A stretch of 64,000 nucleotides of DNA from Actinomycetales bacterium (GTDB lineage Bacteria; Actinomycetota; Actinomycetes; Actinomycetales; Kineosporiaceae), in NCBI GenBank assembly GCA_012719445.1, contig JAAYAH010000051.1:32434-96433 (forward strand), given 5' to 3'. The notes beneath the pieces are model-generated. The model had not been told where the DNA came from, made no database searches, and worked only from the letters and a program-made list of their open reading frames with translations. The stretch's first letter is position 1; each line of letters starts with the position of its first letter. Positions 42,765 to 50,697 of this stretch are shown here, piece by piece. A program made the position numbers and the translations under genes.

Positions 42765-43583
42765 TCACTCGTCCTTGGTCGCGGAGGGCGAGGCGGTGGG
42801 CGACGGCGTGGGGGAGACGGTCGGCAGGGTGGTGCCCGCGGCCTTCGCGGCGGCCTCGACGGCGGTCGTCAGCGACGCGGGATCGTTCTGCTCGAGCTTC
42901 GTGCCGTTCACCAGGACGGTCGGGGTCTGGTGGATACCCGACTTGCTGGCCTCCTCGGCGGCGCTGGCCACCCAGCCGCGGAAGGAGCGCTTCTCGATCG
43001 CGTCGCGGACCTTTGCCTCGGGTGCGCCTGCCGCCGTCGCCAGCTCGACCAACGTGCTGTCGGGCAGCCCGGGACCGCCCTCGGCCGGCTGGTTGGCGAA
43101 GAGCGCCTGCTGGAAGGCGAGGTAACTGTCCGGCTTGAGGTCGATCACCGCGGCGGCCGCGTTGGTCGCCCGGGACGAGTAGTCGTCGGTGGAGTACTGG
43201 TCGAGGAGGGCGATGGTCCGATGCTCGACCTTGGCGACCCCCGCGGCCGTCCAGGCGTCCAGCTGCGCCTTCGTGGACTCCTCGAACATCTTGCAGCCGG
43301 GGCAGATGAAGTCCGCATAGATCGTGATCGTCACCGGGGCGTCGGCCTTCCCCTGGACGAAGGTTCCGTTGGTCAGGTTCCGGGGCGGCGTGGAGCCGGA
43401 GGCCTCCAGCGACTCCTGGCGGGCCATCTGCACGATGACCCCCGCCACGATGAGGACCGCCAGCGCCGCGATCACCGAGACGGTGACGATGAAGGTGCGT
43501 CTGCGAGCTTCTCTGCGGGCGGCCTCGGCCCGCATGGCTGCGGCCTTCTCCCTGGCGTTCCGTGCGTTGCGGGCGTTGGTCAT
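42765..43583 (-). CDS. Membrane-anchored DsbA-like thioredoxin-fold protein (copy 2)
   Basis: 272 aa from ATG 43583. It shares with copy 1 the basic start (TNARNARNAREKAAAMRAEA), one membrane helix (31-53) and a DsbA/DsbG-like domain. Its active site is FICPGCKMF, and TPTVLVNGTK carries the cis-Pro. The C-terminal tail is Ser/Thr/Pro-rich. The two genes clearly arose by tandem duplication but differ at the redox motif (CPGC versus CAAC), which should shift redox potential. It is 143 bp downstream of the EssC-like gene on the same strand, so it may help fold exported substrates of that system. Confidence 0.92.
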   Translation of the reverse strand: MTNARNARNAREKAAAMRAEAARREARRRTFIVTVSVIAALAVLIVAGVIVQMARQESLEASGSTPPRNLTNGTFVQGKADAPVTITIYADFICPGCKMFEESTKAQLDAWTAAGVAKVEHRTIALLDQYSTDDYSSRATNAAAAVIDLKPDSYLAFQQALFANQPAEGGPGLPDSTLVELATAAGAPEAKVRDAIEKRSFRGWVASAAEEASKSGIHQTPTVLVNGTKLEQNDPASLTTAVEAAAKAAGTTLPTVSPTPSPTASPSATKDE

Positions 43584-43726
43584 GGATCTCTCGTCTCCGG
43601 TCCGTCCGCGGTCGGTGGTCCGGCCGCGGGAGTTGTCACAGGAAAGCACGGGTCGGTCGGCCGAGGCGGCCGACCCGGCGCTCAGGGTACGCAGGATTCC
43701 GGTCGCCCGGTCAGGAACAGCCTCGG

Positions 43727-46700
43727 TCAGCTCTGCCCGAAATGGATCAGGTGCAGTGCCCTCCCCGCCGTGAGGTAGCCACGACCGGGGGGACCGGCGA
43801 AGAACTGGTCGCCTTCGAGGGTGAAACCGAGCTCCCGGGCCACGGGGTTGCTCATCGGGGTGAGCAGGATCCGCGTCCCGGCGGTCATGACCTCGGTGAC
43901 GACCCGCATGAGGGAACGTCGCTGCCCGCTGACGATGGGCTGGGCGTCCCCGACCAGGACGAGGGCCTGCCGACCCAGTGCCCCCGGCCCCGCGATGTCC
44001 TGCAGCAGCAGCGGCGCCTCCATGAACCCCTCCTCGGAGGGGACCACGGTGATCTGCTCGCAGTCGTCGACCACGACCGCGTAGCGGCCGTCGCCGAAGG
44101 CGGTCACCGTGTCCCGCAGGTCGGCGTCCTTGACGGTGGTGCCGGTGACGACCCGGATCCCCTCGTCGGTGGGCAGCATCCCGGGCAGGGGCGAGCGGGG
44201 GGTCGCGAGGACGAGCACGCCGACGCCGACCCGGCGCAGTCCCTTGACAACGGTTGCTGCGGCGGTCGAGCGACCCGATCCGGACGGGCCGGACACGAGC
44301 ACGCCACCGGGTCCCGCGTCGAACAGGTCGAGGCCGACGGCGGCGACCTCGGGCCCGCCGACGCCGATCGGGATCCAGGTCGGCGACGGCAGGGGATCGG
44401 GCAGCGGGATCGTGTCGAGGGACACCGAGACCGGCAGCGACGGGAACCGGTGGGGGAGCAGGCCGGCGGGTCGGCCCGCCGCGGCCACGAGCTCCGCGGG
44501 GGACGCGACGGGCCTGCACACGTGCACGTGCGCGCCAGACCCGGCGTCGATCCCCCGACCGGGCAGCACCGGCGGGCTCACCATGCCGGAGGCGAGGTGA
44601 CCGCGGCGCACCTCCTCCTTCGGGAAGGGGAGCAGCATCCGCCGGGAGTACAGCCCGGGCAGCTTGCCGTTCATCATGTCCGCCCCGCCGAGCGCGACGA
44701 CGTGCACTCCCACCGTCGGACCCGCGGTGATCACGCCGCGCAGCATGGAGAGCACGGACGTCTCCACGAACATCGGGTCGCTGCGGTTCTCCAGGTACTC
44801 CCAGCCGTCGACGACCAGCAGGATCCACGGGTCGGCCCCGCCGCCGGGACCGAACCGGGCCATCTTGCGCCGCTGCACCTCGGCGTCGAGCCAGGTCACC
44901 AGGCGACGGACCCGGTCCGGCTCCGCGGGGGAGAAGACCCCGCCGCAGTGCGGGAGGTTCGCGTAGTCGGCGAGACCGGACGGCTGCTGCTCGATGACGT
45001 AGAGGTGCACCTGGTCGGGGCGGAACCGGGTGGCGACGCTGGTGACGAGGGAGCGGGCCACCGTCGTCCGGCCGGACTGGGGTCCGCCCCCCACCAGCAG
45101 CCGGTCGGTCCCGGCGAGGTCGAGCGCCGCGACCGGCTGGGCCTGGGCGTCCGGGTCGTCGAGCAGCCCGAACGGGACGGCGCCGCCGGTCACCGGCGCG
45201 GTCGCGTGGGCCTCCAGGTCCTCGAGGGCCAGCTCGGCCGGCATCGGCGGCAGCAGCGGGCGGAACGGAGCCGCGAGGCCGAGCCGGGCGGACGCGGCCT
45301 CGATGGCCGCCAGGATGAGGTCCTGGTCCGTCGGCTGGTCCCCACCACCGCCGCGCTCCTCCGGGCGGGGGTCACCGATCGCCCCCCAGCCGACGATCCG
45401 GACCCTGGCCGGGGGAGCGCCGTCGACGGGCGGAGGATTGCCGAGGTACCCGGACTGGAAGATCTGCGGGGTGCGGATCTCGTCCTTCGTGCACAGGATC
45501 ATGCCCCGGCCGCGCAGCCGGCCGGGGATGTTCACGGCGTCGGGGACGCCGAGGACCTCGGTGCTGTCGGCGGGCTCGTTCTGGCGGAGGGTGATCCGCA
45601 GGTCGATGTTGTTCTTGAGCTCCGCCGAGAGCTTGCCCTGCAGCGACTGGGTCGCCAGCACGAGGTGCATGCCGAGGGACCTGCCCTTGGCCGCCACGTT
45701 GACGAGCTCCTTGAGGAAGTCGGGGGACACCTCCAGCACCCGGGCGAACTCGTCGAAGATCATGACGAGCCGGGGCAGCGCGGGCAGCGAGGGCCGCCTG
45801 GCCCGGTCCTTCCAGTACTCGTCGATCTCCCCGCCGTAGTGGGCGAGCAGGGACTCGCGGCGGCGGACCTCCGCCCGGACCGACGCCAGCACCCTGGCCG
45901 CCGCGGCCTGGTCGAAGACGTCGGCGGGGGTCTCCCCGGTCGAGCGGATCAGGCTCACCACGTGGGGGCACCGCGCGAACGGCAGGAAGGCGCTGCCGCC
46001 CTTGAAGTCGACGAGGACCAGGTTCAGCTCGTCCGGCCGGTTGGCCAGCAACAGCGAGGTGACCAGGGTCTGCAGCAGGATGCTCTTCCCGGTGCCGGTG
46101 GCCCCGGCGAGCATGGTGTGCGGCCCCTGGCGGGCGAGGTCGACGCTCACCGGCCCGGAGCCGTCCGCGCCGAGCGGCACCTCGGTGGTCAACCCGGGCT
46201 GCTCGGCCCAGTGCGCGAGCACCTGCTCCGGTGCGGGCATGCCCATGCCCACGAGGTCGAGGAAGCGCACCGGGTAGGGGATCGCAGCCTCGGCCCCGGC
46301 CAGGGTCAGCCGGTCCCGCATCGGCGTCAGGCAGCGGGCCAGCCGCTCCGCCACGCCCCGGTCGATGCCCTCGGGGCGGACCTCGCGGGGGTGGTCGTCC
46401 CGGCTGCGGGTCAGCAGCAGCGCCGACTCGTCGATCTCGCACAGGCCCCGGCACTCGTTCATGCCCTGGCGGTCGACGCAGATGACGTAGACCCCCACCG
46501 ACGGGCCGTCGCGCAGCACCTCCCGCATGCCGGGGACGTGGCGCAGGGCCAGCGCCCCGTGCAGCACGACCACCACGTCCTCGCCGAACCGGACCTCGCC
46601 GGCTGTCCGCCGCTCCGCCGTCCGGCCGGCGACCAGGTCCCTGAGCTCGTCGACCCGCGCCGTGCGGGTCGCCGCGGTGTTGCCGATCCGGCACGGGACG

Positions 46701-48055
46701 TGCCCTGCCTCCCCGGCGTCCAGGTGCGGCAGCCAGGAGGTCCAGGCCAGCTCGGCGTCGTCGGTCGAGGTGATCACCACGAGCCGGAGGTCCTCGGGGC
46801 TGCGCAGCGTGCCGAGCTGGACGAGGAGCCAGCGGGCGAGACGGTCCGCTGCCGCCGGCGCGCCGACGACCCCCAGCACCCCGGTCGTGCGGAGGTCGAC
46901 GGTCACCGGGACGTTGCGCAGCACGGGCTGCTCGAACTCCGGCCACGGATCACCCTGCAGGGTGATCGACGGGCGCTCGTCCGTGGTGCCGACCCGGAGC
47001 ACGAGCCCGTCCGGGGAGTCGGCGTTGCGCGGCCACAGGCCCCGCGCCGTGCCGGTCGCGGCGAGGACCAGGTCGACCTGGTCGGGGGCGAGGGTGCGGC
47101 GCAGTCCCTCCTCGGTGAGCACCGCGGAGCGGATCTTCTCGGCCGCCGCATCCTTCTCTGCGGCGAACTTCTGCTTCTTCCCCTTGCGGGACCGGCGCTC
47201 GGTGAGCTGGGTCCCCATCATGGTCACAGGGCCGAGCAGGCAGAACAGCAGCATCTGAGGCTGCTTCAAGACCAGCGCCATCACCAGCCCGAGGCCGATC
47301 GGAACCACGGCGGAGATGAGCAGGGCGGCGATGTTGCGGGAGATCTCGGGATCGACCGGCAGGGTCACCTCGGTCCTCGGGACGGCCGGGGCCGGGGCGA
47401 ACGCCCGGTCGAAGTCCAGGTGCCCGTCGGTGCTGCGCTCGGTCCGCAGCCCGACCGGCGGCAGCGGGACCCACTGCAGCACGTCGCCGCCGACCTCGAC
47501 AATGCTCTGCGCGGAGAGCTGACCACCCGGTCCCGTCCGGTCGTCGACGAGCCGGCCGGAGGCGGCCCTCCGCTCCGCGACGGGCAGCCGGACGCCGTCG
47601 ACGAAGATCCCGTTCGTCGACCCGAGGTCGGACACGGTGGCGGCGCCCCAGGCGGTGACCTCGAGCGCGGCGTGCCTGCGGGACACGTCGGCGTCGTGCA
47701 GCGGGACCGCGGCGTCGAGGGACCGGCCCAGCAGGTGCGTGCCGGGGGACAGCCAGGTGACCAGTCCCGCGTCGGGACCGGCGACCACCCGCAGGGCGCC
47801 GACGGCCCCGGCCGGGAGCTCGCGGAGGTCGGGTCCCGGCGCGCCAACGGTGATCGTGGCGCCGGAGACGACCGGGCTCGTCGCCAGGGTCCCCGCGGGG
47901 TCGAGCGGGGTGGGGCCCAGGTAGCAGGGCCGGCCCCCGACCCGGACCGGCAGGGCGGCGAGCAGCGACGCCACGGTGCTGTCCGGGTCGGCGGTCACCT
48001 CGATGTCGTGACCGGCGGAGGTCGCAGTGTCGACAACGCTCAATCGAAGGATCAT
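43727..48055 (-). CDS. FHA-FtsK/SpoIIIE type VII secretion ATPase (EssC/EccC-like)
   Basis: 1442 aa from ATG 48055. The N-terminus has a ubiquitin-like/FHA region: a clear FHA domain (residues about 105-170) has HLLGRSLD, SRRHAALEV and STNGIFVDG. Two membrane helices (about 240-280, LLISAVVPIGLGLVMAL and MLLFCLLGPVTMMG) follow. Three FtsK-type ATPase domains come next. Only the first has a canonical Walker A (GATGTGKS, near 650). The second (GGPQSGRTT, near 990) and third (GPSGSGRST, near 1253) have Arg for Lys. The layout is that of EssC/EccC motors, in which the first ATPase drives export and later ones bind substrate tails. EccB, EccD, EccE and mycosin genes are not in this window. GTG 48109 is an alternative start. 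Confidence 0.93.
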   Translation of the reverse strand: MILRLSVVDTATSAGHDIEVTADPDSTVASLLAALPVRVGGRPCYLGPTPLDPAGTLATSPVVSGATITVGAPGPDLRELPAGAVGALRVVAGPDAGLVTWLSPGTHLLGRSLDAAVPLHDADVSRRHAALEVTAWGAATVSDLGSTNGIFVDGVRLPVAERRAASGRLVDDRTGPGGQLSAQSIVEVGGDVLQWVPLPPVGLRTERSTDGHLDFDRAFAPAPAVPRTEVTLPVDPEISRNIAALLISAVVPIGLGLVMALVLKQPQMLLFCLLGPVTMMGTQLTERRSRKGKKQKFAAEKDAAAEKIRSAVLTEEGLRRTLAPDQVDLVLAATGTARGLWPRNADSPDGLVLRVGTTDERPSITLQGDPWPEFEQPVLRNVPVTVDLRTTGVLGVVGAPAAADRLARWLLVQLGTLRSPEDLRLVVITSTDDAELAWTSWLPHLDAGEAGHVPCRIGNTAATRTARVDELRDLVAGRTAERRTAGEVRFGEDVVVVLHGALALRHVPGMREVLRDGPSVGVYVICVDRQGMNECRGLCEIDESALLLTRSRDDHPREVRPEGIDRGVAERLARCLTPMRDRLTLAGAEAAIPYPVRFLDLVGMGMPAPEQVLAHWAEQPGLTTEVPLGADGSGPVSVDLARQGPHTMLAGATGTGKSILLQTLVTSLLLANRPDELNLVLVDFKGGSAFLPFARCPHVVSLIRSTGETPADVFDQAAAARVLASVRAEVRRRESLLAHYGGEIDEYWKDRARRPSLPALPRLVMIFDEFARVLEVSPDFLKELVNVAAKGRSLGMHLVLATQSLQGKLSAELKNNIDLRITLRQNEPADSTEVLGVPDAVNIPGRLRGRGMILCTKDEIRTPQIFQSGYLGNPPPVDGAPPARVRIVGWGAIGDPRPEERGGGGDQPTDQDLILAAIEAASARLGLAAPFRPLLPPMPAELALEDLEAHATAPVTGGAVPFGLLDDPDAQAQPVAALDLAGTDRLLVGGGPQSGRTTVARSLVTSVATRFRPDQVHLYVIEQQPSGLADYANLPHCGGVFSPAEPDRVRRLVTWLDAEVQRRKMARFGPGGGADPWILLVVDGWEYLENRSDPMFVETSVLSMLRGVITAGPTVGVHVVALGGADMMNGKLPGLYSRRMLLPFPKEEVRRGHLASGMVSPPVLPGRGIDAGSGAHVHVCRPVASPAELVAAAGRPAGLLPHRFPSLPVSVSLDTIPLPDPLPSPTWIPIGVGGPEVAAVGLDLFDAGPGGVLVSGPSGSGRSTAAATVVKGLRRVGVGVLVLATPRSPLPGMLPTDEGIRVVTGTTVKDADLRDTVTAFGDGRYAVVVDDCEQITVVPSEEGFMEAPLLLQDIAGPGALGRQALVLVGDAQPIVSGQRRSLMRVVTEVMTAGTRILLTPMSNPVARELGFTLEGDQFFAGPPGRGYLTAGRALHLIHFGQS

Positions 48056-48521
48056 CCCGCCGCTCTCCGACCTTCCCCGTTCCGAACGGCGCCTGTCCCG
48101 AGGCGCCACGACGCCGCGACGACCCTAGCGCCGGTGCGGCGCCGTGGCCGCGCGTTCCGTGAGGTGGGGGACCGGAGGGAGCACCGTCCTCTGCCCCGTG
48201 AGCGCCGTGAGTCCGGTGAGCCCTGTGACCCCTGTGAGCGCCGTGAGTGCCGTGAGCTGATCGGGCCGTGGGTGGCGTGGAGCCCGGGGTGGTGAGCTGA
48301 TCGGGCGGTGTGGGTGCATCCGGTCGTGGTGCCGGACCTGTGCCGACTGCTGGCACTGCCGGGATCAAGCCCTTTCGTCCCGGGGGCGTCGGATGGGATC
48401 CCGTTACGATCACCGGATCGGGCGGCATGGGACCCGCCCTGGGGGGTATCCGCGACCTGGGGAAGGGCACCACCGTCCGGTGCCGTCGTCCAGCACGTCC
48501 CCGCGTCGTCAGGAGGTCTCC
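48056..48521. other. Intergenic region between the secretion ATPase and the SGNH hydrolase
   Basis: 466 bp between divergent genes. It holds the 9-bp repeat array listed separately, a TAGGGT box on the minus strand (48122-48127) that could be the -10 for the ATPase, and two copies of gagctgatcgggc (48256 and 48294). No gene is visible. Confidence 0.45.
48196..48262. repeat. Degenerate 9-bp tandem repeat
   Basis: About seven units of the form c-y-g-t-g-a-g-y-n. It lies upstream of both divergent genes and may be a slippage array. Confidence 0.6.
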
Positions 48522-49388
48522 ATGATCCGGCAGTCCGCGCACCGCGCACCGGCGCGGTGGGTACTCGGCACGACGTCGGTCGTCGCCGCGGCGACCCTGG
48601 CCGTCCTGGTCCAGGGGGCCGGGCCGGTGGCGGCGCAGCCGACCGCCTCGGGGGCGGCGACGGTCGCGGTGGACGAGGGCGCCGCCTACGTCGCCCTCGG
48701 GGACTCCTACGCCGCCGGGGTGGGGGCCGGGAGCTACGACCCGGCGTCGGGGGCGTGCCTGCGCAGCACGGTGGCCTACCCGGCGTTGTGGGCGGCGGCC
48801 GGCGACGTGACCAGCGCTGTGTCCGTGGCGTGCGGGGGTGCGAAGATCGCCGACATGCTCGCCGACCAGCTCTCGGCGCTCGGCCCCGACACCGAGTCGG
48901 TCACGGTGACCGTCGGGGGCAACGACGCGGGCTTCTCCCGGGTGCTCGGCACCTGTTCGGTCGCCGACGACGCCGCGTGCGTCGCCGAGGTCAAGGACGG
49001 GATGAGGTTCGCCGTGACGGAGCTGTCGGACCGGCTCGGGGAGGCCTTCACGGCCATCCGTCGCGCGGCTCCCCGTGCCCGGGTGTACGTCCTGGGCTAC
49101 CCCCGGCTCTTCGAGACCGCCAGGACCTGTTCCACCACTCCGCTGACCCTGACCGAGCGGGCTGTCGTCAATGCGGGTACCGACGTTCTCGACGGCGTCA
49201 TCGCCTACCGGGCATGGAGGAGCGGGTTCCGCTTCGTCGACGTCCGGTGGGCCTTCCTCGGGCACGGGGTGTGCGGGCGCGACCCGTGGATCACCGGCGC
49301 CGTCCAGCCGGACTACGAGTCCTACCACCCGAATGCCCTCGGGCAGAGGCTCGGCTACCTTCCCGCCCTGCGCCGGGCGGCCGGCTGA
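48522..49388 (+). CDS. Secreted SGNH/GDSL hydrolase
   Basis: 288 aa from ATG 48522, RBS aggagg. A signal peptide with a hydrophobic core (VVAAATLAVLVQGAG) ends near residue 38 (VAA/QPT). Block I is VALGDSYAAGVGAG (catalytic Ser), block III VTVGGNDAGF (Gly/Asn oxyanion), and block V YHPNALGQ (Asp/His pair, with Asp in QPDYESYHPN). Six or more cysteines suggest disulfides, as in Streptomyces-type secreted lipases of this family. It would be an extracellular esterase or lipase; no partner gene is obvious. Confidence 0.92.
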   Translation: MIRQSAHRAPARWVLGTTSVVAAATLAVLVQGAGPVAAQPTASGAATVAVDEGAAYVALGDSYAAGVGAGSYDPASGACLRSTVAYPALWAAAGDVTSAVSVACGGAKIADMLADQLSALGPDTESVTVTVGGNDAGFSRVLGTCSVADDAACVAEVKDGMRFAVTELSDRLGEAFTAIRRAAPRARVYVLGYPRLFETARTCSTTPLTLTERAVVNAGTDVLDGVIAYRAWRSGFRFVDVRWAFLGHGVCGRDPWITGAVQPDYESYHPNALGQRLGYLPALRRAAG

Positions 49389-49437
49389 CCGATCGCCCGG
49401 GGGTCGTCGCGGGTCACCGGAGCGTCAGAGGGCATGA

Positions 49438-49481
49438 CCTTCCGGTGGCGATGTCGCCGCCTTCCGGTGGCAATGTCGCTC
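49438..49481. repeat. 22-bp direct repeat upstream of the FIST gene
   Basis: Two adjacent copies (49438-49459 and 49460-49481), each ccttccggtggcgatgtcgc-like, with two to three differences. They lie 30 bp before the predicted -10 box. They could be operator sites or the remains of an IS end. Confidence 0.6.
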
Positions 49482-49510
49482 ACCGTTCATCTTCCACAGG
49501 ATTCATGCCA

Positions 49511-49516
49511 TATGGT
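49511..49516 (+). promoter_or_regulatory. -10 box of leaderless FIST mRNA
   Basis: TATGGT is followed by eight bases and ATG 49525; no RBS is present. Confidence 0.5.
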
Positions 49517-49524
49517 CTCGAACT

Positions 49525-50697
49525 ATGCTGGGTGTGGGAATCGGGGCGAGCGAGGACGCTGAGGCCGAGTCGGCCGGCCGTCACGCCGCGGCCGCCGCCC
49601 TGGACGAGCTGAGTCGGTCGGGTCTCGGGGCCGCCGCACTCGTGATCGTCTACTCCTCCGTCCGTTACGACCTGCCGACCCTGCTCCGCGCCGTCCGGCA
49701 GGTGACCGGGGAGGTTCCGCTGGTCGGTTCGACAAGCGCCGGTCATCTGTACCGGGACGAGCTCATGCCTCCGGGACACGGCGTCGTCGTGCTCGCCCTC
49801 TCGGCGGGGCCCTACCGGTTCGGGGTCGCCTCGGTGACCGGACTCGGGGAGGACAGCTGTGCCGCCGGGCGTGAGCTCGTCCGGGCGGCGCGCGCGGGGC
49901 TCGGCGCCGGTCGCGGGCCGTATGCGGCCGTGTTGGTCCTCACCGACGGTCTCACCGGGGACCAGCAGGCGCTCCTCAACGGCGTGCACCGGGTCGCCGG
50001 GGCCGCGGTCCCCGTCATCGGTGGGGTGGCGGGCGACGACCGGAACCTCACCGGGACGTTCGTCTTCCACGGGGACCGGGTCCTCTCCGATGCGGCGGTC
50101 GCCGTGTGGATCGAGTCCCCCCGTCCCCTGCAGATCAACTACGGGCACGGCTGGCGGGCGGAGGGACTGCCACTGCTGGTCACGGGTGTCGACGGTACGG
50201 TGATCAAGGAGATCGCCGGCCGGTCGGCGGTGGAGGTGCTCAGGGAACACTTCCGGGACGACCGGCTGGACGTCCTCTTCGGCAGCGTCCGCAGCTCCGC
50301 GAACCACTCCGCCCACGCCTTCGGGGTCATCGAGCCGGACGGCCGCCTCCTCGTCCGCGGCGCCTTCCTCGACGGTCCCGACACCGTCAGGACGTTCGCC
50401 CCGCTGCCGCTGTACTCGGCCATCCAGGTCGTGTCCTGCCGGCAGGACGACCTGCTGGACGTCGGCGAGCGCGTGGTCGAGAGGATCAGCGCCGGCCCTG
50501 ACGTGTCGGTCGTGCTGCTGTTCAGCTGCGTCGCCCGGTTCGACATCCTCGCCGAGCGGTTCCGGGAGGAGGCGGCCAGGATCCAGGCGGCCGCAGGCGG
50601 CGTCCCGGTCTTCGGCTTCCACACCTACGGGGAGTTCGCGAGGACGGGCGGGGTCTCCGGTTACCACAACGCGACCGTCGCGGCGATCGCCCTGTGA
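49525..50697 (+). CDS. FIST-domain sensor protein
   Basis: 390 aa. The N-terminal FIST domain (residues about 1-200) includes VIVYSSVRYDLPTLLRAVR, VGSTSAGHL and the Gly-rich IGGVAGDD. The C-terminal FIST_C domain (about 215-375) includes FGSVRSS and VFGFHTYGEFA, the latter strongly typical. FIST proteins are predicted to bind small ligands such as amino acids and feed signalling domains. The next gene, a GGDEF-EAL protein, overlaps its stop by GTGA, so sensor and output are translationally coupled. Confidence 0.9.
   Translation: MLGVGIGASEDAEAESAGRHAAAAALDELSRSGLGAAALVIVYSSVRYDLPTLLRAVRQVTGEVPLVGSTSAGHLYRDELMPPGHGVVVLALSAGPYRFGVASVTGLGEDSCAAGRELVRAARAGLGAGRGPYAAVLVLTDGLTGDQQALLNGVHRVAGAAVPVIGGVAGDDRNLTGTFVFHGDRVLSDAAVAVWIESPRPLQINYGHGWRAEGLPLLVTGVDGTVIKEIAGRSAVEVLREHFRDDRLDVLFGSVRSSANHSAHAFGVIEPDGRLLVRGAFLDGPDTVRTFAPLPLYSAIQVVSCRQDDLLDVGERVVERISAGPDVSVVLLFSCVARFDILAERFREEAARIQAAAGGVPVFGFHTYGEFARTGGVSGYHNATVAAIAL

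Noticed and set aside
48196..48262. A small protein from the 9-bp repeat (Ser-Ala-Val type tripeptides)
   Set aside because: No start with an RBS, both strands read equally well, and the array sits between two clear genes.
43562..48295. A 1577-codon open frame on the plus strand opposite the secretion ATPase
   Set aside because: It is antisense to a gene with clear domains. Its translation is low-complexity His/Gly/Arg/Gln-rich, as expected from the mirrored codon bias of high-GC DNA.
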